This document shows positions 11,222 to 22,625 of a stretch of 64,000 bases of DNA, piece by piece. A program made the translations under genes and the position numbers. The notes under the pieces were generated by a model. The model had not been told where the DNA came from. It saw nothing but the letters and a program-made list of their open reading frames with translations, and did no database searches. The first letter of the stretch is position 1; each line of letters begins with the position of its first letter. Origin of the DNA: Balamuthia mandrillaris (lineage: Eukaryota > Discosea > Longamoebia > Balamuthiidae). The stretch spans positions 256,805-320,804 of the forward strand of contig JAVKOQ010000032.1 in the NCBI GenBank assembly GCA_031835245.1, given 5' to 3'.

Positions 11222-13566
11222 AAGGTTTCCTCACACTCTCCCCTTACAACACCAACATAAACAATAAGGAATGGGCGATATTCCATTTGGGATGTATGGC
11301 AGCGGGTTGTGTTCCTGTTGGCATACCAGATGCAACTCCTTCCCAAGAAGCAGCTGACCTCTTGCGCCGTTGCAAAGCCAATGTTTTGTTGGTGGGCAAC
11401 AAGGAGCAATGGGAGAAACAACTAGCACCAGTTTTGAAGGAGAGCAAACAACAACTCCGTTTTGTGGTTTGTTTGTCTTCTTCTGGGTGTGATACAGCAG
11501 CAAGAGAAGATATGGTTCTGCTTTCGTGGCGGCAGTTTATGAGCAGAGGAAAGCAGGTATCAAGCCAGGCATTGGACCAGAGAATCAACTCACTGCGGCC
11601 AGAAAAGCTTGCCACTGTATGTTATACCGCCGGAACATTTGGATCGTCCAAGGTAAGCTATTTTCTTTCTCTTCGCTTGTTCTTCTTCTTGTTCTTCTTC
11701 TTGTTCTTCTTCTTCTTCTTCTTCTTCTTCTTCTTCTTCTTCTTCTTCTTCTTCTTCTTCCTCTCTCTCCCTCACAGCTTTTCTTCCCGTTCGTTTTTTC
11801 GAACTTTGTCTAAATGGGTTTTATTTATTTAAAGGGAGTCATGCTTTCGCACCAGAATCTCATTTGGACGGCAGAAGCCGTCTCTAAAACATTGGAACTG
11901 CGGCCAACTGACTGCATGCTCTCCTTCCTCTCTCTGGCTCACATCGCCGATCAAATGCTAAGCATTTACGTGCCGATCATTTCTCGCTGCCGCATCTTCT
12001 TTGCTGAGTCCATTCACACCCTTTCGCTCAACCTCAGGGAGGTGCAGCCGACGTTATTGTTGGCGCCACCGGAGCTGTGGAGGAAGCTTTATCTCTCGTT
12101 GAAAGAGCGGTTGGAGATATATGATGCTGGCAAAAAGAAGAAGATCAAGCTCAACTTGCCGTATATATCAGCGCTGTGGCATCATCTTGGCTGTGCGCGT
12201 GTTCGCTATGCTGCTGTTGGCTATGGTCACATGCCCGAGGTAAACCTATTTGCTCGTTCTGTCTTTTAAACAAACTCAAACCTCAACAACAACAAACAAC
12301 AGGAAGCATTGACTTATTTCCAAGAATTGGGAATGCCACTTTATGAGACTTATGGCATAACAGAAGTAAGTGGCTTTGCTTCGTTCAACCTTCCGTTCAA
12401 CGCCAAGCTGGGTACTGCTGGTATTCCTTTGCATGGCGTGCATGCCAAGCTGGCTGAAGATGGCGAGATTCTCCTTCGAGGACCAAACGTGTTCATGGGA
12501 TATCTTGACGTACGTTCTACTCTTTTCTTTTTCTTTTTCTTTTTTCTTTTGTTTTACCGTTTTGTCATGTCTTTCTGTGTTCTTAAAACAGGATGACGAT
12601 GCAACACGAGAAGTGCTAGATGAGAAGCACCGATGGTGTCGCACCGGCGATTATGGCGAACAAGATCCTCCTCAACATAACAGTAATGACTCCTCTCCTG
12701 ATGACTCTTCCTCTTATCTCATCCTCAGAGGTCGCAAAACCGATCAACTCTTATGTTCCATCAACAACGCAACGCTGCGAGTGGATCCTCAACGCCTCGA
12801 AAATGAGCTCAAGCTGCTCTCCATCGTCAACAACGCGGTGGTCTTTGGCGGTGGCGAGCGGCCCTATTTGACTGCAGTGGTGAGCCTGGACCCCAACACC
12901 ATGGCCAAGCTGGCCGCTCGCAAAGGTTTAGCCTTTGTGAAGGCGCTCTACCGTGCGCCCCACATCAACGAGATCACGCAGGCCATTCAGAAGCACGTTG
13001 TGTTGGTGAATAAGAGAATGGCAACAACGATGTCCCAGCAGAGAGGAGGGGCATCCACCAGCGTTCCCACGTTAAAGAGATTTACGGTGTTGAGGAAGCA
13101 ATTCTCGGTGGAGAGGGGGGAGCTGACGGCCAACATGATGAACGTGAGAAGAGCCGTTGTGGAGAGGAACTATGCAAGGGAGATTGAGAAGATGTACAGT
13201 CATGTGCCAATACCAACGATCAGTCAGAGCAACAGTAATAAGGAGAAAGAGAAAGAAAAAGGAAGGAAAGGAGGAGGAGAGGCCTTCTCGCCAAGAGAGA
13301 AGAAAGATTCGAACCGGAAAGAGGGTGATGAGGATGATGACAAGGACGGGGCAGGAGAAGGAGCAACAACAGGAACAACAAGAGGAGGCAAAAGCAGCAG
13401 CAGCAGCAACAATAACTCGACCACATCAAAAGATGCAAACGGAGGAAGCAACAACAATACTAATAACAGCCAGTCACAACAAAGCAACGGTACAAGGCAA
13501 GCCTGCCACCCCTTTCTTCTCCCTCTTATCCCTAACCACCAGAAAAGAAACAATCTCAAAAACTGA
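8539..13566 (+). CDS. Long-chain acyl-CoA-synthetase-like protein with large disordered N-terminus
   Basis: Seven exons: 8539-9052, 9175-10277, 10385-11167, 11269-11652, 11835-12239, 12303-12509 and 12592-13566, about 1456 residues if the last exon runs to its stop. Residues from about 550 onward are an AMP-forming adenylating domain nearest to the bubblegum-type (ACSBG) long-chain synthetases. Visible motifs are the P-loop region YTAGTFGSSKG (918-928 plus the next Gly), YGITE, TGD and GRKTD. Two departures suggest weak or absent activity: Phe replaces the second Thr of the usual GTTG, and in the C-terminal ELTANMMNVRR segment Met1315 stands where the family has its conserved Lys. The first 540 residues are Ser/Lys-rich and mostly disordered, with a possible small beta-rich domain around VVLDVEAGKLEG and IPLTIEIVDANNTINDL. 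All joins keep the frame, so one fused gene is preferred over two genes. The 3' end is uncertain. Confidence 0.78.
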
Positions 13567-14416
13567 CATTACTTTCCTCAATAACAACAACAGGAAACAA
13601 AAGCGTGGTGGCGGAGGGACACCAACAATGACAACAACAACTACCAGACCAGAAAGAAGCCAGACATGTACACTTATAATGAGCCCGCGTGGCGTGCTTG
13701 AGACGGAGACCAAAACCATGAATCCTCTGCTCTATTTCTCCTCTCCTGCGATTTCTCTAACCTCTTCTTCGCCGCCTCCAAATCCTTCTTCTTCCACAGT
13801 TCCTTTGCTTAACCTTTCTTCTGCCTCCACCAACAAACAACCATTGTTCAACCGCCTCTCCTCCTCCTCTCGCTCCCATTTTCGTTCCCCTCGACGCAAA
13901 CAGCAGCAGCAACACAACTCCACCACCAACATCCCCTCTCTCTCCGTCTCTGTGAAAACGATGGCCGCTCGTTTGGGCTCTTCTTCCTCTTCCTCTTCCT
14001 CTTCTTCTTCTTCCTCTGTGGAAGATACCCTCAACTCCTCTTCCCATACTTTTACCGACAGCACCGCAAGTCGAAGCGCCAATTTTTCGTTTCTATCGAC
14101 AACAACCAACAGCAACGACACCGATAACAACAGCAGCAGCACTCGCCCACGAAGCTTTTCCACTTCCACTTTTTCTTTCTTCCACAAAAGCAACAACAAC
14201 AGCACCACCAACAAAGACGTGGCCGCGTTACCCACAACAACAACAACACCCAGCACAGCCACTTTGAAAACGGGCTATTCTACCGCGCGATTAAAGAGTG
14301 TGAAAGAAAAGTTTGAGAACAAGAACAAAAAGGGTTCTTCTCCTTCCGCTTCCGCTTCCCGAACAGACAGTTTTCCTCCTCCTTCCAACGACACCATCCT
14401 GCAAACCACGTATTGA
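13567..14416 (+). other. Possible extra 3' exon(s) of the synthetase-like gene
   Basis: A frame that is open from 13157 to 14416 continues for about 280 codons beyond the stop of the preceding gene. It encodes Ser/Asn/Thr-rich, low-complexity protein ending in a basic segment (SARLKSVKEKFENKNKK-like composition). AG acceptors exist near 13594, but no donor of the matching phase in the upstream exon could be found. It could be an alternative C-terminal exon, 3' UTR, or the result of a sequence error. Confidence 0.35.
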
Positions 14417-14561
14417 TATTATAGAAATTTTTTGATGAAAGTTCAATTTTTCTCCTTTTTTTTGGTTATAATTATTGATAATTTCTCCTTTTTTGTTCAT
14501 TAAAATCAATAAAATTGTGTAAACTATCGGATATTTACGAAAAAAAAGTTAATTTTTTGGT

Positions 14562-14783
14562 TCACTGAGGCGCTCCTTCGCCCGCAGGTTTCTTCTGTTG
14601 CGGTTTGTTCTCTAGGTGTTCCTCCACTTTCTGGCCGGGGGGCTGCTCCTTTCCCACGTGTTGGTAGGGATGCATCTGGGTGTAGTTTCCCGTGGCGGGC
14701 GGTCCCACAAGCCCAGTCTCTTTGCCCCTTTTGAGCTCCACGTCCGCCCCTGGCTTGTCCGATTTGAGCTGCTCTTTCTCCAT
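14562..14783 (-). CDS. Small hydrophilic orphan protein
   Basis: A single-exon frame of 73 residues from the first true ATG at 14783. It is rich in Lys, Glu, Gln, Pro and Gly (LVGPPATGNYTQMHPYQ, then EEHLENKPQQKKP). No signal peptide, membrane segment or known domain is seen. The frame is open for a further 30 bases upstream without an ATG, so an upstream exon is possible. The non-repetitive composition compared with the surrounding DNA is the main reason to believe it. Confidence 0.45.
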   Translation of the reverse strand: MEKEQLKSDKPGADVELKRGKETGLVGPPATGNYTQMHPYQHVGKEQPPGQKVEEHLENKPQQKKPAGEGAPQ

Positions 14784-15621
14784 CTGGTGTCCTGGTTGCT
14801 TGCACTCACTCACTTTCTTTTAGTGTTTGGGGTTTTTCAAAAAAAAATAATTCATGGTTTTAAATAGTGTTGAAGAAGGATGCAAAGCAAACTTGCGTGT
14901 TTGCGGTCAGCGTGCGCCGTGTCTTCCATGGAGTTGATAGTTTGTGCATGCTCTCTCCCCGTGGAACTTCCACCTCGGTTCGTGGCATAGGTTAAAAATT
15001 GGATAATAGGTTGGAATAATCCCATTATACATGCTAATGGGATGGAGGGTACATTATGTTGAATATTCTCAGAAATTACCGCTATGAGGTAACTATGCCT
15101 ATTAGCATAGATGTCCGCAAAAAAGATCGTCCTTCCATTCATTTAAACAAACAAAACTTCACGAAGAGCTCTTCTTGCCGTCCTGCTTCTTGACGCTCCG
15201 TTCGTTCGTGACAATGCATTGGAGTCGCAGCCGCCAGGTCTCATTCCAACCAAAGGTTTCCCAGGGAATAACCCTTAACAACAAATGTCCTCGGCCTGAG
15301 AGAAGAAGAGATTGAAAAAGAAGAGTCAAGCGGCTGAATGATATGGAAGGAGATACTCGCCTACACTGTGCATCTTCCTTCTACACGACTCAAAGCCAGA
15401 AACACGAATCGCACAAACTCCTCCCGCCACCTACGATGGGGCACCAATGGCAATATTTGCTTCATTAATTTCATTGTCGGTAATGCTCATTACCGCATCG
15501 CCGTTATCGCAAGTTTTGTCGGTTTTGCAGGTAAACCGGAAGAGCTAAAGAGCAGGCCTCCTCTCCCACCTCAGCGTCGTGTCTTTATTTGTGTTTCACA
15601 ACCACAACCACAACAACAGAG
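14784..15621. other. Intergenic region upstream of the carboxylesterase
   Basis: About 840 bases with no supported gene. A minus-strand open frame of 96 codons (15142-14852) shows no family likeness. A short inverted repeat, GGTAATG with CATTACC two bases apart, lies at about 15479-15494. The promoter of the carboxylesterase should be here. Confidence 0.45.
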
Positions 15622-17208
15622 ATGCAGACAAGCGGCTTGCCCTCCACCTCCTTCTTCTTCTTCTCCTTCATCACTTTCCTCCTCTTCCTCAACGGCTGTA
15701 CCGTCCTGGCCGACCACGGCCCCGTCGTGGAGACCGCGCAGGGAGCGGTTCGTGGCCACGTTGTGGAGGGCCAGAACGGGAAGAACCGTGTGGAGTTTCT
15801 CGGGATCCCTTTCGCCAAGCCGCCGGTGGGCCCGCTGCGCTGGGAAGCCCCCGTCACGCCGGACGCTTGGAACCAGACGTTAAACCTGTCGCACGTGATC
15901 CCTCCTGCCTGCAGCCAAACCGTGCTTCAGAGCTACACCAACACGAACATCACCATGCAAGTTTTCGTTTCTTCATCTTTGTTGCTGCTGCGTCTGTGCT
16001 TTTTCTTTGTTCTCACCAAAAAAATAACAACAGAGACCGAAGCCCGGTGAGCGAAGATTGTCTCTACCTCAACATTTGGACTCCCGAGGAGGTGAACGAG
16101 GACTCTGCGCTGGACGTTGTTGTGTGGATACACGGAGGAGCCTTAACCTCCGGTGGCACTCAGTTCTCTCCTCTGGGTTAGTTTTCTTTCTTTCTTGTCG
16201 GTAGTTTTTGTCGTTGCTTTCTTTCGTTCTTTCGTTCTTTCTTCTTTCTTCTTTCTTGTCGTTTTCTTTCTTTGCTTTGTTTGTTGCCGAACGCAAACAA
16301 TAACACGAAAAAAAAAAAGGTCATATGGTGGATGAAACCGGTTTGATCTTTGTGAGCATTGCGTATCGTTTGGGAGTGTTGGGCTTCCTCTCGTTTGACG
16401 GCGTCGAAGATGCCAACCTTGGCATTCTGGACCAAAGGCTGGCTTTGCAGTGGATCAGCCAAAACATCGCTGCTTTCGGAGGCAATCCTAACAGCATTAC
16501 TATTATCGGCCACAGCGCTGGTACCTCCTCACTTTCCTGCCATCTGTTATTCTTCATTCTTTCTCCTCCTTCTCTCTTCTTCATTTCTGTGTTGTTTACC
16601 TCGTTTCCTTCTTTAAAGGTGGCATGTCGGTGTTGTTCCATCTCGTTAATGACGAAATAAGTTCGCTGTTTCACAGAGGTTACACTCATTCCTCTCTTTC
16701 TCCCGCCGCCCTCTCTGACCCCCCTCTGCTATCTCGTTCTGCTTTATCCCTTTCTCTCTCTCTCTCTCACACCTGGCTTCATTATTACAGCCATCATAAT
16801 GTCGCCTGGAACTTTTTACATCTTTCCTCCCAGTCAGTTGGAGACTGTATCTGCTCGACTCGCCACTACTCTTGAATGCGAAAGTACTTTCTTCCTCTGC
16901 TTCTTCTTCTTCGTTCTTCTTCTTCTTCTTCTTCTCTCACTAACCCAATCAAAAAATAAAAGCGTTGAGTTGCCTGCGCGAGTACAACGCGACTGAACTC
17001 ATAAAGGCAGCCAGTGACGACGGAACATTTTTTACCGCTATAGTAGGAGAAGACTCCATTCCCTACCACCCCTTGAACAGGATCGTGGATGGCCATTACA
17101 ACAAGGACATTGACGTCATCTTTGGAGAGGTAGACCAAGAAGGCAACTTCATTCTTATGGGTATCATTGGTGCTCCTTTTGATATGCAAGAATTTGTGGT
17201 AGGTTATT

Positions 17209-17250
<42 letters not shown>

Positions 17251-18026
17251 CTCTTCTCTCTTCTCTCTCTTTATTTTTGAGCTCTTCCGGTAACGTTTCC
17301 TGCTTCTTCTATCAAACACAAACAGTATGACTTTGCACTTGGCGCCTACTTCCCAGAAGATGCTCAGCAAATTGCCGATTTGTATGTGCCTGTATCCGAC
17401 GAGGAAGGCTTTTGGAATGCCGGTGCAAAAGTCACAGGTTTTGTTCATTCGCTTTCTTCTCTTCGCCGTTCTCTTCTCTTTTAACTCATTCTTTTCAATA
17501 AATAGGAGACTCGAATCTTCTGTGTGGAACGGACTTTGTGATACGTGCGATGGCCAGTCATGGCACAAATGTCTATCGTTACCTCTTCACTCATCGTCCA
17601 ATCCACGCTCCAGCAGACTATTTGAACTGCACCCATGGCAGCGAGGTGCCGTTCTTCTTCTTGGACCCGCACGCTTATCATCTGCAAGAGGTGTTGGTGT
17701 CGCGTTTCAGTACGGAGGAGGAGGCGTTCTCTCGTAGGATCGTCAATCTTTGGACCAGTTTTGCTAAGACGGGAGAACCTACGGATAGCGAGAACGAAGA
17801 GTTTGTGTGGCCGTTGTGGGACAATGACGAGCAGCAAGTTACTCTGTTCAACCTGGACGTGGAGACCGTAACGTACGACAACAGTCGCGTCTATTACTGT
17901 TATGAGTTTTGGAACGATTTCTTTGGGGTGAACACCACGTCGTTCTATAGTGACTCTTCTTCCGGCTCGAACGAGGATGGCTCTCATGCTGCTTCGCTCT
18001 CTCCTTTTCAAACGATCTTGTTTTAA
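15622..18026 (+). CDS. Secreted type-B carboxylesterase
   Basis: Eight exons: 15622-15956, 16034-16176, 16320-16520, 16619-16678, 16791-16883, 16963-17198, 17326-17437 and 17506-18026, giving 566 residues. The protein starts with a clear signal peptide (hydrophobic core [13 protein letters not shown], then TVLA). It has the family markers [16 protein letters not shown] and [12 protein letters not shown]. The likely triad is Ser225 in GHSAG, Glu337 in VDQEG and His437 in CTHGSE. The nucleophile elbow is GHSAG where most members have GESAG. Several NxT/S sites fit secretion or lysosomal targeting. The substrate cannot be predicted. The first intron reads GC-AG; a GT donor at 15961 would break the frame, whereas GCAAGT at 15957 restores it. 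The gene ends 25 bases from the convergent GAPN gene. Confidence 0.93.
15957..16033 (+). other. GC-AG intron of the carboxylesterase gene
   Basis: The donor is GCAAGT and the acceptor is AACAACAG. Only this cut joins CAC-C-AT to A-GAC-CGA in the frame that leads into [10 protein letters not shown]. The full eight-exon sum is then exactly 567 codons including stop. Confidence 0.75.
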
Positions 18027-18051
18027 TATATGAAAGGAGAGTTGTTTTGCT

Positions 18052-20233
18052 TTAGAAGATGTAGTCCATGCGAAGGAAGTTGGAGGACTTCTTGTCCAGT
18101 ATTTGCGAGAGAACAGCCGCGTTTTCTTTGGTGTCTTTGGTGGCTACCAACGAACGAATGGAAAACACTCTGAGGGCATCAAACACGCTCAACGTTCCGT
18201 ATGCAGAGTCCTTTCTTCCTGTGAACGGAAAAGAGTCCTATTTTTTGGTTTTTTAGCGTTAACAAAACGCAAAAGAGAGAATAACGATGAAGAAAGAGCA
18301 CTGCATACAGGTCCTCTCTGGCATTGGGCATTGATGTTGACACGCGAGACCTGGTTCACCAACACATCTACCAGCTGTGAGATGGCGTCCGCGTCCTGGC
18401 TGAACACTGAAGCCTGCTGTCCGTAAGGAGAGCTCGCCAGGTAAGCAAAGACCTCATCCAAATCGCTAAACGTGGCAACGGGCACTATAGGACCAAACTG
18501 TTCCTCGTGGTAGAGTCTCATTTGGTCGGTAACGGGATGAACCACGGTCGGAGCCACAAACGTGCGATCAAACTTGCCGCCACGCTCAGTGTTGATAATG
18601 GATGCTCCCTTGGAGAGGGCGTCTTGGAGAAGGTCTCGGATGTAGCCTGGCTTGCCTTCCTCTGGCAATGGCGTTATTTTTACTCCCTTTGTTGTGAGAA
18701 AAAGATGAGAATGAAGAAGAGAGAGAAGAGAGAAGCAGAGAAGAGAACGAACTGGAGTCCATGGCAAGCCCATCTTCAAGTTATCAACTGCTTTGGCAAA
18801 CTTGGCGAGGAATGCCTCGGAAACCTTTTCATGCACAAAGATGATCTTGAGAGCGGTGCACCGCTGTCCGTTGTAACTCAGAGAGCCCAAAATACATTCC
18901 TCCACCGCAACGTCTAGGTTTGCATCCGGAAGAATGATGGCTGGGTTCTTGGCCTCCAGTCCCAAACATACTCGCAAACGATGGGGCTTCGGATGAGCCT
19001 GTTGGAGAGAGAATTCGCAAACGCAGTTACATTAGAGAAAAGCAACCAACATCAGAACAAAAGTGAGAATAAAAGCAAACCTTTTGTAAGGCAGAGGCAG
19101 CTTTGCTGGTGCCAATGAAGGCGAGAATGTCCATTTTGCCGCTCGCCATGATGGGTGGTAGCGTCTCTCTTCCAGAGCCGCTTATCACGTTGACCACTCC
19201 CGGTGGAAATATGTCCTTGAAGAGCTGGAGAGTCGGAAAGTGGCACAACACACCTACTCGAGGAAGCTTCATTACCACGGTATTTCCTTTTTGTAAAAGA
19301 TAAAACGAAAGAAACGAGCAAGTAAGACAGAAGAAAAAAAGGAAGATGGAAAGAAGGAAGATAAGAAACCCATGATAAGAGCAGGCAAAAGAACAGTATA
19401 AGTCTCGTTGAACGGATAGTTGAAAGGACCGCAACACAGAACGACTCCATACGGCGCTCTTCTTATCTGTGAATGTTTTAGTCTCATCGAAGGCGCAAAC
19501 AAGGCAAAGCAGAGACGCTAGCTCACCTGAGCGATAACCCCGCCTTCGCTCTTGAACGTGGATTGCTCATTTTCGAGGTCCTTAAGCGCTTTAATGGTGT
19601 CCTGCACGTAAAGAATGGTCCTGTCGACTTCTTTCTCGGCGTCTGCTGTTGTTTTGCATATCTCCCACCTTTGTTCAAACGCTCACATCAGACACAAGCG
19701 AGGCAAAGAAGCAAAGAAGAGACGGAGAAAAAAGTGACAAGCCAGAAGAAGAGAGAACAAAAGAAGAAAACCATACTGGATAAGGTTCACGATCTCGTCT
19801 CTCTTTTGCTTGAGACCTTGCAAATACTTTTGCACCGCTTCTATCCTTTGCCTCGTCTTTGTTTAACACACAAGAGAGAGAGAGAGAAAACTTAACAAGA
19901 AACACATAACGGCAATATAGGCTCACTAGTGACATTGCATGAAGTACGCACCGACATTTGCGGCCATTCCCCTCTGCCATAGTTGTACGCCCGGTGAGCG
20001 GCCTCCACCGCCTCCAGAGCCTCCTGCGGACCCAACATGGGGAAGGTGCCGATGACGGTCGGCTCCTCCGAGCCCTGCCGGCAGATGGGGGAGACCACCG
20101 GCGCGGTGGGGCCTTGCCAGAGGCGCAGCTCCCCGCCGACGAGGTAACGGTCAAAGAGCACCTGCGGCAGTTGTGGGACCTGCTTGTCCAGGAACAAGCC
20201 CTCGAAGCAGCATTGAGTCTCGCTTGCAGTCAT
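18052..20233 (-). CDS. gapN: Non-phosphorylating NADP-dependent glyceraldehyde-3-phosphate dehydrogenase (ALDH11 type)
   Basis: Eight exons: 20233-19952, 19856-19777, 19668-19527, 19466-19370, 19286-19081, 18998-18753, 18686-18309 and 18237-18052, giving 538 residues. It oxidises glyceraldehyde 3-phosphate directly to 3-phosphoglycerate with NADP, supplying cytosolic NADPH while bypassing one ATP step of glycolysis. The aldehyde dehydrogenase core is complete: WEICKTT, VLCCGPFNYPFNE, the base Glu284 (LGLEAKNP) and the catalytic Cys316 (NGQRC). The C-terminal VNINAQCQRGPDSFPFTGRK segment is characteristic of the GAPN subfamily. No targeting signal is seen. The start is the first ATG of the frame after an in-frame lysine- and asparagine-rich leader that looks like 5' UTR. 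Confidence 0.93.
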
Positions 20234-20659
20234 CTTTGTCCACCAAAAAAAACCTATTTTTTTTTTGTTATTTTGTTTCAACGATTTATTTCTCACCTCA
20301 AAACCCACCTTAAAATAGTAGAAATGACGTAACCTGGAGAAGTGGAGGCCAATAGCAGCAGTTTTTGTGCACAATGAAAAGGCTTACTTTCTATCAACTT
20401 TCTTCCAAATCCACAAAGAATTATTTTTGTCGACATCCTGATCCGCTAAAAAAAAAGATTTGCCGGCAAAGCGGATCTGTCAGCACACAGGTTTATTCCT
20501 CCTCCTTGCCCTCTATTTTCATCTTCTTCTTCTTCTTCTTCTTCCCTCCTCACTTGTGGTTCCTTGCTAAAGTACTCTCTCTTCACACGCACACACGAAA
20601 AAGAAACAACCGCTCGGACTCTTTTGTTGTTGATTTGAATTTGTATCACACACCAAGCC
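20234..20659. promoter_or_regulatory. Divergent promoter region of gapN and the carrier gene
   Basis: 426 bases between two divergent start codons. It contains one palindromic TGTCGACA at 20428-20435, close to the middle, and a (TTC)n tract near 20518-20544 that probably lies in the 5' UTR of the plus-strand carrier gene. The regulatory role is inferred from position and from recurrence of the same motif elsewhere in the window. Confidence 0.4.
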
Positions 20660-21481
20660 ATGTCAGCTTCTTCTTCTTCTTCTTCGTCAACCACCCCCTC
20701 TTCCCCCGCAGCAGGCGTAGGCGCCTACGAGTCCCTGGCCCACGGCCTGGCCGGCGCTGGCGGCGGCGTCATCTCCCTGGGGCTGACCTACCCCCTCTAC
20801 ACCGTCATCACCAAGCTGCAGGTGCGCTCCTCCCGCTACACCGGCGCCTGGCACGCCATCCTCTGCATACTGCGGGAGCAGGGCGTGCGGGGGTTCTACT
20901 CGGGGGTGGCCCCCGCCTTGGTCGGCAACGCCTACGCCCAGGGCGTCTACTACTATTGGTACTCCCTGTTGAGGCGGCTGGTGGAGGGGCCGCCCGGCAG
21001 GAAGAAGAGGAACGTCGGCACCTTGGTTAGTTTGTTGGTCGGAGCGCTGGCTGGTTCGTTTGCTTTCCTTTCCCTCTTGTTCTCTCTCGCTCTTTCTCTC
21101 TTCTCTGCTCTCTGCTCTCTGCTCTCTGCTCTCTGCTCTCTGCTCTCTTTCCTACGGCCTAGACCTATATTGTTGACGCTCACAAACACACACAAAAAAG
21201 GAGCCATAACGGTAGTCTTTACCAATCCATTCTGGGTGGTGACCACCCGCATGCAAACAAGGAAGGAAACCGCCAACGACGACGTTGCCACCACGAAAAA
21301 CGGCAACAAAAACAAAAACGACGGCGTGCTCCAAGTTATTCGAGAGGTCTACGACCAAGACGGTATTGCGGGCTTTTGGTCTGGTTTAGGTATCTCTTTT
21401 ATTTCTCCTCTTCGTCATTCTCTATTCGTTTATTTGCCTTCTTGTTCTCTTGTCACTTCTGCTTGTTCTCTCTTTCTGTTT

Positions 21482-21523
<42 letters not shown>

Positions 21524-21999
21524 CCCCCTCCAACTTCCTAACAACAAAGCTGAAAAAAGTGCCATCGTTGATCTTGGTCTCCAATCCCTCCATCCAATAC
21601 ATGGTCTTTGAGCAACTCAAGCCCGTTTTCCTCCGAATCCTTCGTCGTCGTCAATCCCCTTCCTCCTCCTCTTCCATCCAATTAGGCCCTGCTCACTTCT
21701 TCCTTCTTGGGGCGATCGCCAAGACCGTGGCCACCATGGTGACCTATCCTTACATCACCGTCAAGACTCGTTTGCAAGCTGCCTCTTCTTCCGGAGGACA
21801 ATCTATCGAACGTTATAGGAGCACCATCGACGTTTTGCAAAAGATCTGGAAGGAAGAGGGAGTGAGTGGATTCTACAAGGGGCTCAACTCGAAAATAGTG
21901 CAGAGCGTGTTGAATGCGGCGTTTCTGTTTGTGGCGGAGGAGCAGTTGGCGAAGGCTATTCTTCGCATGGTGTTGTTGTTGCGGTCTCCTCAGAAATAA
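20660..21999 (+). CDS. Mitochondrial-carrier-family protein of the peroxisomal type (PMP34/PXN-like)
   Basis: Three exons, 20660-21053, 21201-21389 and 21560-21999, give 340 residues with three carrier repeats. The repeat signatures read YPLYTVITKLQ, NPFWVVTTRMQ and YPYITVKTRLQ. The missing acidic residue in the first motif and the NPFWVVTTR form of the second are typical of SLC25A17-like carriers, which move CoA, NAD or ATP across the peroxisomal membrane. The N-terminus is a Ser-rich tail without a presequence. VPSLILVSNPSIQYMVFEQLKP also matches this branch. The substrate is inferred only from family resemblance. The acceptor of exon 3 was set at 21560 because the earlier AG changes the frame. 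Confidence 0.87.
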
Positions 22000-22123
22000 A
22001 AGAAGAAGCAAGCAGAGACAAAGAAGAAGCAAGCAGGAGAAGAAGATCAAGGAGAAGAAGAACAAGAGGAAGCAAGCAGGAGACGAAGAAGAAGACGAAG
22101 AAGAACAAGAAGCAGAAGAACAT

Positions 22124-22159
<36 letters not shown>

Positions 22160-22210
22160 CAAGAAAGAGAAAGATAAGAAAAGAACCGAAGCGACGCAAA
22201 AGAGTTGGTT

Positions 22211-22593
22211 TTAAACAGAGAGATTAGAGTCCACTTCGGTAAGGGGACGCATGAACTTGGCCAACGGGAAGTCGAGGTTGCTGATCTCTCCGTTGAAGAA
22301 GGCGGCGTGCAACAGGATGACCGTCAGCGAGGCCCCCACGATGAGCACCAACGTCCACCCCGTGGAGGTGACGTAGAAGCAAAAGAGGCTGATGAGGAGG
22401 AGGGCAGCCGTCTTTTGGGTGTTGCTCAGAGGGGGACGGCCCCGCATCAGCACGACGGGGCGGGAGGCTGTCTCCTTCCAGACGAACGTGAGGAACCAGA
22501 GCGTGCCCACCATGCCCAACGTCACCAAGAAGAACGGGTTGCTGAACCTAGTGTAAAGGAAGAAGAAGGAGAATAAGAAGGAAGAAGCAGTGA

Positions 22594-22625
<32 letters not shown>

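Noticed and set aside
14852-15142. 96-codon minus-strand frame with hydrophobic segments
   Set aside because: No family likeness, no clear splice partners, and the sequence lies in AT-rich intergenic DNA.
15479-15494. GGTAATG / CATTACC inverted repeat
   Set aside because: Only seven-base arms, so chance is plausible; not reported as a regulatory site.
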